A stretch of 12,493 bases of DNA from UBA4655 sp044337015 (GTDB lineage: Bacteria > Planctomycetota > Planctomycetia > Pirellulales > UBA1268): contig JBIIOJ010000074.1 of assembly GCA_044337015.1 (NCBI GenBank), positions 1 through 12,493 on the forward strand, written 5' to 3'. Positions 1-6,676 of the stretch are shown piece after piece (positions within the stretch are counted from its first letter, which is position 1; each line of letters begins with the position of its first letter). Made by a program: the position numbers and the translations under genes. The notes below the pieces were generated by a model. The model made no database searches, was not told the DNA's origin, and saw nothing but the letters and a program-made list of their open reading frames with translations.

Positions 1-159
1 ATGCTGAACGCCTTGGGGGGAGCGTGGTCGAGGGGGTGGAGAAATTGAGGAGCATCAGGTGTATCCTCACCGTAGCGACGATGCGTCTGCTCTCCCGGCG
101 GCAATGCGGCGTCCTTCACGCATTCAAGCAATCCGGACCGAGGCGACCTCGCCGGATGG
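1..159. other. Leading stretch with no supported gene
   Basis: I see no convincing gene here. The third plus-strand frame is open from position 3 to about 254, and its first residues (AERLGGSVVEGVEKL) look protein-like. It then turns into Arg/Cys-rich sequence typical of out-of-frame GC-rich DNA and runs into the antisense of the isomerase tail. It could be the last codons of a gene lying to the left with a sequencing frameshift, or chance. No tRNA, terminator with a T tract or repeat was recognised. Confidence 0.4.
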
Positions 160-978
160 TCAACCAGCCGCCTGGCCCAGCAGCCGCCGGAGTGCGGTCG
201 TCGCGATTTCGCCGAACTGGCGGGGGGGCACCCGCCACAGCTGCGGGTTCATGAGTTCGACGGCGACGGCCCCCTCGTAGCCGATCTCCGTGAGCCGGCG
301 GACGAGGTCGTCGGGAGGTGACGAGCCCTCGCCGGGAAGGATCCGGTCGGCGTCGGTCGCCATCTCTCGGGGCGTATCGGCAAGGTCGGAGAGTTGCACG
401 TGGAAGAGGTTCGCCGCCGACAACAGCCACAGATCGAGCGGCTTGCTCGGTCCCACGGTGTAGTGGAACCAGTCGAGGCAGAGGCCGAGCGACGGGTGGC
501 CGACGTCCTCGACGAGCGCGACGGCGCTCTGGAGGTTGTTCGGGAAGGCCGCGCGGGCGTCGAACTCGAGCGCGAGCTTGATGCCGTGGTCGCTCGCCCG
601 CTTCGCCGCCTCCGACAGGCTCATCGACAGCCGCGAGAGGTCCTGCGGACCGAGCGGGCCGTGGGCGTCGCCGGCAAGAACGAGCACGGGGATGCCAACG
701 GCGGCCAGCAGCGGGAGCCGCCGCTCGAAGAGCTGCCAGTGTTCCCGTCGGGCATCGCCCTGGCTCGTGAGCAGGCCCCCCTGGAAGCTTGCCGCCATTG
801 GCGCGATCCCGTGCCGAGCGAAGAGCTCCCGCAGGCCGTCCGGCGAGGATGTCTCGAGAAAGCTTTCCGCGTGGCCGAGCCAGAGGTCCACCGCCTCGCA
901 GTGGCCGGCGGCGTAGTCCTCGAGGATCGCCGTCAGGGGGGAGTTCAGCGAGCAGACGGTGGCGATCGCAGGGCGCAT
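160..978 (-). CDS. Sugar phosphate isomerase/epimerase-like TIM-barrel protein (AP-endonuclease 2 family)
   Basis: This is a 272-residue protein of the xylose-isomerase-like TIM-barrel superfamily (AP_endonuc_2), the usual full length for single-domain members. The N terminus MRPAIATVCS forms the first strand. Candidate metal/catalytic residues sit where the family has them: E138 in LALEFD, D169 and H172 in CLDWFH, H193 in FHVQLSD, and E241 in VAVELMN. The segment around residues 212-218 (RILPGEG) and the following GYEGAVAVE (233-241) is the classic C-terminal signature. Members isomerise or epimerise sugars or inositol derivatives; the substrate cannot be read from sequence. It lies 56 bp downstream of glyQS on the same strand and is probably co-transcribed. 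I chose ATG at 978 because it opens directly onto the first strand. A GTG at 1038 overlapping the glyQS stop would add 20 residues containing a tandem SRDLK repeat and seems less likely. Confidence 0.85.
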   Translation of the reverse strand: MRPAIATVCSLNSPLTAILEDYAAGHCEAVDLWLGHAESFLETSSPDGLRELFARHGIAPMAASFQGGLLTSQGDARREHWQLFERRLPLLAAVGIPVLVLAGDAHGPLGPQDLSRLSMSLSEAAKRASDHGIKLALEFDARAAFPNNLQSAVALVEDVGHPSLGLCLDWFHYTVGPSKPLDLWLLSAANLFHVQLSDLADTPREMATDADRILPGEGSSPPDDLVRRLTEIGYEGAVAVELMNPQLWRVPPRQFGEIATTALRRLLGQAAG

Positions 979-990
979 TGGCTCGCTGGG

Positions 991-1020
991 TTTTAGGTCG
1001 CGGGATTTGAGGTCGCGGGA
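991..1020. repeat. Two-copy 15-bp tandem repeat upstream of the isomerase gene
   Basis: Two adjacent 15-bp units lie in the gap between glyQS and the isomerase gene: TTTTAGGTCGCGGGA (991-1005) and TTTGAGGTCGCGGGA (1006-1020). They differ at one base. The second unit runs into a small hairpin, CGGGA (1016-1020) with TCCCG (1024-1028). Since 15 is a multiple of 3, the minus-strand frame stays open and would read SRDLK twice if the isomerase started early. Function unknown; it may be a dispersed intergenic repeat, a regulator site or replication slippage. Confidence 0.6.
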
Positions 1021-1034
1021 GCTTCCCGGGCCGG

Positions 1035-2684
1035 TCACTGCCGCAGCCGTTCGCGAAGCATGTCGGGCACTTCCGCGATCGGCACGCGGGTTTGCACGAG
1101 CGAGTCGCGGTCGCGGAGCGTGACGGTGTTGTCGGCGAGCGTCTGGCCGTCGATCGTGAGGCACCAGGGGGTGCCCGCCTCGTCCTGCCGTGCATAGCGG
1201 CGGCCGACCGAACCCTTCTCGTCGTACATGCATGGCATGTGCCGCTTGAGCTTCCGGTAGAGGTCGATCGCGACTTCCGGCATGCCGTCCTTCTTCACGA
1301 GTGGCAGGATCGCGGCCTTCAGGGGAGCGAGCCGGGGATGGAGCTTGAGCACCGTGCGGCTCCGCGGCTTGCCGTCCTCGTCGGGCACCTCGTCCTCGTG
1401 GTAGGCGTCGCAGAGGAAGGCGAGCACCGCCCGGTCGGCCCCTGCGGAGGGCTCGATGACGTGCGGCACGTACCGCTCGCGGGTGACGTCGTCGAAGTAG
1501 GAGAGGTCCTTGCCGCTCCCCTTGTGCCGTGGCTTGCCGTCGGGGCCGGTCTCGAGCACGAGTTCGCCGTCCTTGCGGACGAGCTTTCCCTCCATGTGGC
1601 TGCGGAGGTCGAAGTCGCCGCGGTGGGCGATCCCCTCGAGTTCGCCGAACTCGCCGGGCGCGAGGAATGGAAAGGCGTACTCGATGTCGGCGGTGCCGAC
1701 GGAATAGTGCGACAGCTCGTCTTGATCGTGCTCCCGCAACTGCAGTTTGCCTTCCGTGAGCCCGAGGTCGAGGTACCACTTCCAGCGGCGGTCGCGCCAG
1801 TAGCGGTACCACGCGGCCGAGTCGGCGGGCTTGCAGAAGAACTCGATCTCCATCTGCTCGAACTCGCGGGATCGGAAGGTGAAGTTCCGTGGGGTGATCT
1901 CGTTGCGGAAGCTCTTGCCGATCTGGGCGATGCCAAAGGGCACGCGGACCCGCGACGTGTCGAGCACGTTCTTGAAGTTCAGGAAGATGCCCTGTGCGGT
2001 CTCGGGCCGCAGGAAGGCTCGGTCATCGTCGTCGCCCGCGAGCGCCCCGATCCGCGTCTCGAACATGAGGTTGAACTCGCGGGGGTCGGTGAGCGTGCCC
2101 GGGGCCGTGGCATCGGGGCCGAGCGTGGCTGCGAGCGTGGTCGAGCCCGAGGCCACGGCCGCCGAGAGGCTCGTCAGGCCGCTGGTCCACTCGATCTCGT
2201 CGACCTGCTTCGCCCGTAGGCCGAAGAACTTCTGCGCCTTGGCCACGAGGGCCGGCTGGGCCTCGTCGCCCGACGCGTCGGTCACGACGAACACCTGCTT
2301 GTCGCGGTGGCCGGCGAACCGGCCGCTCAGGTGGTCGTAGCGGTAGCGTTTCTTCGATTCGCGGCAGTCGATCATCCAGTCGTGGAAGAGATCGAAGTGG
2401 CCCGAGCACTTCCAGGTCTGCGGGTGCATGATGATCGTGCAGTCGAGGCCGGCCATCTCGTAGGGCTCGATCGCCCCGGGCGGCGTCGCGAGCTCGTCGT
2501 GGCCGGCGACCATGTCGTGCCACCAGCATTCCTTGAGGTTCCGCTTGAGCGCGACGCCCAGCGGCCCGTAGTCCCAGAAGCCGTTCAATCCACCGTAGAT
2601 CTCGCTCGACTGGAAGATGAACCCGCGTCGCTTCGCGAGCGACACGATGCGGTCCATGCGGGATTGATCGGAGGGCTTGTCCAT
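1035..2684 (-). CDS. glyQS: Glycyl-tRNA synthetase, class II alpha2 type
   Basis: This cytoplasmic enzyme charges tRNA-Gly with glycine using ATP. The 549 residues match the eukaryote/archaea-like single-chain class, not the split alpha/beta enzyme. Hallmarks in order: GFIFQSSEIYGGLNGFWDYG (21-40), PLGVALKRNL (41-50), the TWKCSGHFDLF segment (90-100), FNLMFET (204-210), RPETAQGIFLNF (226-237), motif 2 FRNEITPRNFTFRSREFEQM (259-278), motif 3 VGRRYARQDEAGTPWCLTID (493-512), and DRDSLVQTRVP (525-535) in the anticodon-binding region. An alanine- and threonine-rich insert at about 131-198 has no cysteine where many relatives carry a CxxC zinc knuckle before the TEPRxFNLMF-like strand. The ATG at 2684 is used; an internal ATG at 2657 would remove nine residues. 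No Shine-Dalgarno is visible. It is divergent from the MFS gene and likely heads a two-gene unit with the isomerase. Confidence 0.97.
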   Translation of the reverse strand: MDKPSDQSRMDRIVSLAKRRGFIFQSSEIYGGLNGFWDYGPLGVALKRNLKECWWHDMVAGHDELATPPGAIEPYEMAGLDCTIIMHPQTWKCSGHFDLFHDWMIDCRESKKRYRYDHLSGRFAGHRDKQVFVVTDASGDEAQPALVAKAQKFFGLRAKQVDEIEWTSGLTSLSAAVASGSTTLAATLGPDATAPGTLTDPREFNLMFETRIGALAGDDDDRAFLRPETAQGIFLNFKNVLDTSRVRVPFGIAQIGKSFRNEITPRNFTFRSREFEQMEIEFFCKPADSAAWYRYWRDRRWKWYLDLGLTEGKLQLREHDQDELSHYSVGTADIEYAFPFLAPGEFGELEGIAHRGDFDLRSHMEGKLVRKDGELVLETGPDGKPRHKGSGKDLSYFDDVTRERYVPHVIEPSAGADRAVLAFLCDAYHEDEVPDEDGKPRSRTVLKLHPRLAPLKAAILPLVKKDGMPEVAIDLYRKLKRHMPCMYDEKGSVGRRYARQDEAGTPWCLTIDGQTLADNTVTLRDRDSLVQTRVPIAEVPDMLRERLRQ

Positions 2685-2733
2685 GGGGCGTTGGAGTTCG
2701 ACGGGGGAATAGGGGCGCTGCGGCGAGCCGGGA

Positions 2734-2763
2734 AGTGTAGTTTCCCCGTCGGCCGGGCGTCCA
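2734..2763 (-). promoter_or_regulatory. Candidate promoter for glyQS
   Basis: On the minus strand a TGGACG (2763-2758) and a TACACT (2739-2734) are separated by 18 bp. Each matches four of six positions of the sigma-70-type -35 and -10 consensus. The -10 lies about 50 bp from the glyQS start. The -35 overlaps the left arm of the inverted repeat at 2759-2788. This is a by-eye match in GC-rich DNA and is tentative. Confidence 0.3.
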
Positions 2764-2788
2764 CGGGATGATGCGCGAGCCCGTGGAC
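2759..2788. promoter_or_regulatory. 9-bp perfect inverted repeat between glyQS and the MFS gene
   Basis: GTCCACGGG (2759-2767) and CCCGTGGAC (2780-2788) are perfect reverse complements separated by 12 bp. The right arm ends 8 bp before the MFS start codon, and the left arm overlaps the candidate glyQS -35. As DNA it could be an operator affecting both divergent genes. As RNA it would fold a strong hairpin over the MFS ribosome-binding region. Centre-to-centre spacing of the arms is 21 bp, two helical turns, which suits a dimeric repressor. The role is inferred. Confidence 0.45.
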
Positions 2789-2796
2789 TCTGCTTT

Positions 2797-4047
2797 ATGA
2801 TTCATTCCGTGAAACGCTCGGAGACATTCGGCGTCGGACCTGAAGAGTCGGGGCGAAGCCCGACCGACGGCGTGCAGGCTCCCCCTTCCCTGCCCGCCAC
2901 CGTTCGGGCGCTCGGATGGACGAGCTTTCTCACCGACTTCTCGAGCGAGGCGATCTACCCGCTGCTCCCCGGGTTCGTGAAGGGGCTGGGCGGCACGGGG
3001 GTCGAGATCGGTCTCATCGACGGCATCGCCAATGCCGTCGCGGCGGTCGTGCGGCTGCCCAGCGGCGCGATCTCCGACGTGATCGGCCGGCGGCCTCTCG
3101 TGCTCGCAGGCTACGGGCTTTCAGCGGTCGTGAGGCCGCTCATGGCCTTCGCGGCGTCGCCCGTTCACGTGCTGCTCGTGCGGGCGGCCGATCGCTTCGG
3201 CAAGGGGGTGCGGGCCGCGCCCCGCGACGCGCTCGTGGCCGACCTCGTCGCTCCGGCCGCGCGAGGGTCGGCGTTCGGACACATCCGCGCGCTCGATCAT
3301 GCCGGCGCGGCCGTCGGGCCGCTTGCCGCGATGCTCTTCCTGCTCGTCTTTCCGGGGCAGGAGCGGCGGCTGTTCCTGCTTGCGATCCTGCCCGGGCTGG
3401 CGACGCTCGCCGTGATCTGGGCCGCCGTCAGGGATGCTCCGCGGCACGTTTCCGCGGCGCCGCGCGACGCGATTGCGGCCGGGCTGTCGAGGCCGCAGGC
3501 ATGGCTGCTTGGCTGCGTCGGCGTCTGGGCGCTCGGGGCGGCGAGCGAGCAGTTCCTCCTCCTGCGGGCCGCGGAGGTGGGCGTGCCGCAGCCGCTCGTG
3601 CCGCTCGTCTGGTTCGGCATGAGCCTGGCGAAGAGCGGGGCCGCGGCGCGGGCGGGCAGGATCGCGGATCGCGTCGCCCCGCGAGCCATGCTCGCCCTCG
3701 GCTGGCTCCTGTTTGCCGCGGCGTACGGCGGCCTCGCCCTGACCGGCGGTCTGCCCGCGGCGATTGCACTGTTTGTCTGTGTCGGCATCGCGTATGGCAT
3801 CGCCGAGCCGGCCGAGCGGGCGCTCGTGGCGGCGCTTGCGGCGGACGGCCGACATGGGGCCGCGTTCGGCTGGTACGCGCTCGTGCAGGGGCTCATGGCG
3901 TTGCCCGCCGGACTGCTCGCGGGCTGGCTCTGGGACTCAGGGCCCGGCGGCCCCGCCACATCGTTCGCCGTCACCGCCGCCTTGGCTGTCGCCGCGTGCG
4001 GGCTCTTGTTTCTGGGGCGAACGGCACCGGCGGCGTCATCGCGGTAG
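2797..4047 (+). CDS. MFS transporter, MJ1317-like group
   Basis: This is a 416-residue inner-membrane carrier of the major facilitator superfamily, close to the usual 12-helix length. After a polar 35-residue N-terminal stretch come the signatures SFLTDFSSEAIYPLLPGF (43-60), the motif A-like GAISDVIGRR (90-99), and RAADRFGKGVRAAPRDAL (129-146). These together are typical of the MJ1317-like branch. Hydrophobic helices continue to about residue 407. The substrate is not predictable; members are annotated only as general transporters. The ATG at 2797 sits inside TTTATGATT, which resembles a -10 box (TATGAT, 2796-2801), so a downstream GTG at 2809 is possible. It is divergent from glyQS and its stop overlaps the 3' end of comB by 12 bp, so it is probably monocistronic. 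Confidence 0.9.
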   Translation: MIHSVKRSETFGVGPEESGRSPTDGVQAPPSLPATVRALGWTSFLTDFSSEAIYPLLPGFVKGLGGTGVEIGLIDGIANAVAAVVRLPSGAISDVIGRRPLVLAGYGLSAVVRPLMAFAASPVHVLLVRAADRFGKGVRAAPRDALVADLVAPAARGSAFGHIRALDHAGAAVGPLAAMLFLLVFPGQERRLFLLAILPGLATLAVIWAAVRDAPRHVSAAPRDAIAAGLSRPQAWLLGCVGVWALGAASEQFLLLRAAEVGVPQPLVPLVWFGMSLAKSGAAARAGRIADRVAPRAMLALGWLLFAAAYGGLALTGGLPAAIALFVCVGIAYGIAEPAERALVAALAADGRHGAAFGWYALVQGLMALPAGLLAGWLWDSGPGGPATSFAVTAALAVAACGLLFLGRTAPAASSR

Positions 4048-4803
4048 CGGAGTCGCCACGAGGTTGCCACTGGCGTCGAGCACAGGAACGACGTCGAGCG
4101 AGTCGATCGCGGCTGCGACGGGGAGGTCGGCCTCCATGCCGATCGCGATGAGGTTGCGGCCACCCGCGGTCGCCGCGAACGATCGTGCGATCGCTTCCTC
4201 GAGGCCGCGGCCCGAGAGGCTTCCCGCCACGTTCCGAAAGAGATCACGGGCGCGGGCTGCGGCGGGATCGAGGTCGTCGCCGTCGGCCGCGGCAGCGTCG
4301 AGGATGGCGCCCGCGCCGAGGAGATCCTCCTCCGTGACCGTGCCGTCGGTGCCGGCGCAGACGAGGTGCACCGGCTGCGCGAGCCGGAGGGCCGCTTCGC
4401 GGGCGGCCTTGCCGACGGCCGCGCGGTTCACGATCGCGCCGATGAGCACGACTGCGGCGTCGCGGCAGGCGTCGAGCGCCGCCGTTCCGTTGGTCGTGGT
4501 GATCACGACGGACCTGCCGCGGACGCGATCGGCCGAGTATTCGAGAGGCGAATTGCCGAGGTCGAACCCGTCGATCGGGAGTCCACCGCGTTCACCGCCG
4601 GTGAGAACGGGCTTGGGGAGCGCGGCCGCAAGACGCCGCGCGGAGTCGATGTCGCCGGTCGGCACGACCGCCGCGGCACCGCCCGCGATGGCCGTCGCGA
4701 TCGTCGTCGAGGCCCGCAGGACGTCGATCACGACCGCGATCCCTCCCGCGGTCGTCCCCTGCGGCATACCATGGAAGCAGTCGTGGCACCGCCAGGTTGT
4801 CAC
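4036..4803 (-). CDS. comB: 2-phosphosulfolactate phosphatase family protein (ComB-like)
   Basis: ComB hydrolyses (2R)-phosphosulfolactate to sulfolactate in a Mg-dependent reaction, a step of coenzyme M synthesis in methanogens. Homologues are widespread in bacteria that make no coenzyme M, where the true substrate is unclear. The family signatures are plain: AVVIDVLRASTTIATA (23-38), GERGGLPIDGFDLGNSP (70-86), TTTNGT (102-107), and CAGTDGTVTEEDLLGAG (149-165). At 255 residues it is near the normal length. The start is uncertain: GTG at 4803 gives the full N terminus, and ATG at 4767 gives 243 residues but trims the first strand. No ComA, ComC or sulfolactate gene is in the window. It converges with the MFS gene with a 12-bp overlap and is back-to-back with ubiE, leaving only 23 bp for two start regions. 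Confidence 0.88.
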   Translation of the reverse strand: MTTWRCHDCFHGMPQGTTAGGIAVVIDVLRASTTIATAIAGGAAAVVPTGDIDSARRLAAALPKPVLTGGERGGLPIDGFDLGNSPLEYSADRVRGRSVVITTTNGTAALDACRDAAVVLIGAIVNRAAVGKAAREAALRLAQPVHLVCAGTDGTVTEEDLLGAGAILDAAAADGDDLDPAAARARDLFRNVAGSLSGRGLEEAIARSFAATAGGRNLIAIGMEADLPVAAAIDSLDVVPVLDASGNLVATPLPR

Positions 4804-4826
4804 GGCAATCGTCCTCGGGAAACCTC

Positions 4827-5627
4827 ATGACGAGCGTCGGTGATACGAACGATGTCCGCTCGGCGGATGACACGATAGGCGGCGGCGCCTGTCGCGCGAA
4901 GCCGGCCGCAGGCCCGGTCGACAAAAGCGGCGAGAAAGTCCGCGGCATGTTCGCCGAGATCGCCCCGCGGTACGACCTCGCCAACCGGATGCTCTCCGGC
5001 GGCATCGACGTCTGGTGGAGGCACGTCACCGTGAGCCGGGCACCGCCCCCCGCCGCAGGAGCGATCCTCGACCTCTGTACCGGCACGGGCGATCTCGCCA
5101 TGGCGTATGCCACGAAGGCCGGGCCGGCCGTCCGCGTGGTGGGGGCCGACTTCTGCCGGCCGATGCTCGACCATGGCGTCGAGAAGTCGCGGGCCCGCGG
5201 CCTCCCGGTCGAATGGGTCGAGGCCGACGCGATGGCCCTCCCCTTCCCCGACGCGTCGTTCGACCTCGTGACGGTCGCCTTCGGACTCCGCAACATCGCC
5301 GACACGGCGAAGGGCCTCTCCGAGATGGCGAGGGTCTGCAGGCCGGGCGGTCGGCTCGCGATCCTGGAATTTTCGCTGCCCCGCAATCCGCTCGTCCGCC
5401 GCGGCTACCTCTGGTATTTCCGCAACGTCCTCCCGCGGCTCGGCAACACTCTCGCCCGCAACCGGTCCGACGCCTACCGCTACCTGAACGAGTCTGTCGA
5501 GCAGTTTCCGTCGGGAGACGCGCTCGCCTCGCTCGTGCGGGCGGCCGGATTCGATCGCGTCGAGATGCGGCCGCTCACGTTCGGCATCGCGACGCTCACG
5601 ATCGCGACGAGGCTCGGCTCCTCATGA
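4827..5627 (+). CDS. ubiE: Demethylmenaquinone methyltransferase (UbiE/MenG)
   Basis: This SAM-dependent enzyme C-methylates demethylmenaquinone, the last step of menaquinone synthesis, at the cytoplasmic membrane. It has 266 residues. UbiE/COQ5 landmarks: FAEIAPRYDLANRMLSGGID (42-61), SAM-binding motif I LDLCTGTGDLA (81-91), acidic D108 in VVGADF, the post-I segment EADAMALPFPDASFDLVTVA (132-151), FGLRNI (152-157), CRPGGRLAILEFSLP (171-185), and SDAYRYLNESVEQFP (214-228). The ATG at 4827 is preferred; a TTG at 4797 is in frame but would overlap comB. The first 32 residues are low-similarity and polar, longer than in E. coli UbiE. The stop overlaps the next start as ATGA (5624-5627), so translation is probably coupled to mqnP. 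Since the neighbours are futalosine-pathway genes, menaquinone rather than ubiquinone is the likely product. Confidence 0.95.
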   Translation: MTSVGDTNDVRSADDTIGGGACRAKPAAGPVDKSGEKVRGMFAEIAPRYDLANRMLSGGIDVWWRHVTVSRAPPPAAGAILDLCTGTGDLAMAYATKAGPAVRVVGADFCRPMLDHGVEKSRARGLPVEWVEADAMALPFPDASFDLVTVAFGLRNIADTAKGLSEMARVCRPGGRLAILEFSLPRNPLVRRGYLWYFRNVLPRLGNTLARNRSDAYRYLNESVEQFPSGDALASLVRAAGFDRVEMRPLTFGIATLTIATRLGSS

Positions 5628-6541
5628 CCGCCGCGACGATCCGCACCTACCTCGAACTCGTCCGGTTCAGCCACACGGTCTTCGCGTTGCCGTTCGCCTT
5701 GATGGCGATGCTCATCGCCATCCGCTTCGGGGCCGACGTGGGATTCTCGGCCGGGGGGGCGCTGTCGTGGGTCCGCCCTGCGATCGGCGTCGTCGCCTGC
5801 ATGGTGGCCGCACGGACGGCCGCGATGGCGTTCAACCGGCTCGTGGACCGCACGATCGACGCGGCCAATCCACGGACGGCGTCGAGGCACCTGCCCCGCG
5901 GTGACGTCGGCACGGGCGAGGTGCTTGGCCTCGTCGTCGCCGCGTCGCTCGCGTTCATCTGCTCGACGACGCTTTTTCTGCCGAACTGGCTGCCGCTGGT
6001 GCTGAGCGTGCCGGTGCTCGCGTGGCTCCTCGGCTACAGCTACGCGAAACGGTTCACCATGCTCGCCCATGTCTGGCTCGGGGCGGCGCTCGGCCTCGCG
6101 CCCGTCGCGGCCTGGATCGCCCTTCGCGGGCAGACGCTCCTGCAGAGCCCCGCCGACATCCTGCCCGCGGCGATCCTCGGGTTGGCCGTCACGACCTGGG
6201 TGAGCGGGTTCGACATCATCTACGCCTGCCAGGATGCGGCGTTCGACGCGGGGCACGGGCTCCACAGCATCCCGGCGCGGCTGGGCGTCCCGCGGGCGCT
6301 TCTCATCGCGAAGGTGCTTCACGCTGCCACGATGCTCCTCCTCGCGATGCTGCCCGCGGCGGTTCCCGGGCTCGGCGGCATCTACTGGACGGCGTATGCC
6401 GCGATCGCGGCTGTCCTCGTCTGGGAGCATGCGATCGTGAGGCCCGACGACCTTTCCCGCGTCAACGAGGCCTTCTTCACCGCGAACGCCGCGATCGGCA
6501 TGGTGCTCCTCGCAGCGATCGCGGCCGACCTCTGGGTCTGA
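5624..6541 (+). CDS. mqnP: UbiA-family polyprenyltransferase, MqnP type
   Basis: This integral membrane prenyltransferase probably attaches the polyprenyl chain to the 1,4-dihydroxy-6-naphthoate-derived ring in the futalosine menaquinone pathway. The 305 residues are mostly hydrophobic helices, about eight or nine. The two Asp-rich Mg-diphosphate motifs are intact: NRLVDRTID (71-79) and DIIYACQDAAFD (197-208). The adjacent sequences AFNRLVDRTIDAANPRTASR (69-88) and GLHSIPARLG (212-221) are typical of bacterial UbiA/MqnP proteins. These are often annotated 4-hydroxybenzoate octaprenyltransferase. The MqnP assignment rests on its place between ubiE and mqnE. The start ATG overlaps the ubiE stop by four bases. 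Biochemical specificity is not visible in the sequence. Confidence 0.92.
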   Translation: MTAATIRTYLELVRFSHTVFALPFALMAMLIAIRFGADVGFSAGGALSWVRPAIGVVACMVAARTAAMAFNRLVDRTIDAANPRTASRHLPRGDVGTGEVLGLVVAASLAFICSTTLFLPNWLPLVLSVPVLAWLLGYSYAKRFTMLAHVWLGAALGLAPVAAWIALRGQTLLQSPADILPAAILGLAVTTWVSGFDIIYACQDAAFDAGHGLHSIPARLGVPRALLIAKVLHAATMLLLAMLPAAVPGLGGIYWTAYAAIAAVLVWEHAIVRPDDLSRVNEAFFTANAAIGMVLLAAIAADLWV

Positions 6542-6587
6542 TCTGTCGCGGGCGGCTCGACGATCGTCCACGCCGCGAAATTAAGCC

Positions 6588-6599
6588 CCCGGCGCCGGG
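6588..6599. repeat. 12-bp GC palindrome in the mqnP-mqnE spacer
   Basis: CCCGGCGCCGGG is a perfect palindrome 46 bp after the mqnP stop, in the 135-bp gap before mqnE. It is preceded by AAATTAAG, the only AT-rich patch nearby. With no loop and no following T tract it is a poor terminator. A processing or pause site, or a protein-binding site, is possible, but a chance palindrome in GC-rich DNA is equally likely. Confidence 0.25.
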
Positions 6600-6676
6600 C
6601 CCGGTTGCGAAAAACGGCCGGCTGCGGTTCTCCTCATGACCCGCTGGCCAACCCTCCCCAAACCCCGGTGCATCGC

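Noticed and set aside
1..48. Short ATG-initiated open frame of 15 codons at the window start
   Set aside because: Too short, no ribosome site can be assessed at the edge, and composition gives no support.
979..1812. Long minus-strand open frame upstream of the isomerase gene, extending to 1812 through glyQS
   Set aside because: It is Arg/Pro-rich and lies entirely in another frame of the glyQS coding sequence. High GC suppresses stop codons; only the part from 978 down has a recognisable fold.
1092..2219. Plus-strand 375-residue open frame antisense to glyQS
   Set aside because: It is the complement of a well-conserved gene, rich in Val, Glu, Leu and Arg as expected from an antisense codon pattern, with no recognisable domain.
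4797..4826. TTG start for ubiE at 4797
   Set aside because: It would overlap the comB start region and adds ten residues without similarity; ATG 4827 is simpler.
5015..5623. Plus-strand frame within ubiE continuous with mqnP, suggesting a 508-residue fusion
   Set aside because: The ubiE frame over this stretch has all family motifs, while this frame is Arg-rich noise. The prenyltransferase begins cleanly at ATG 5624.
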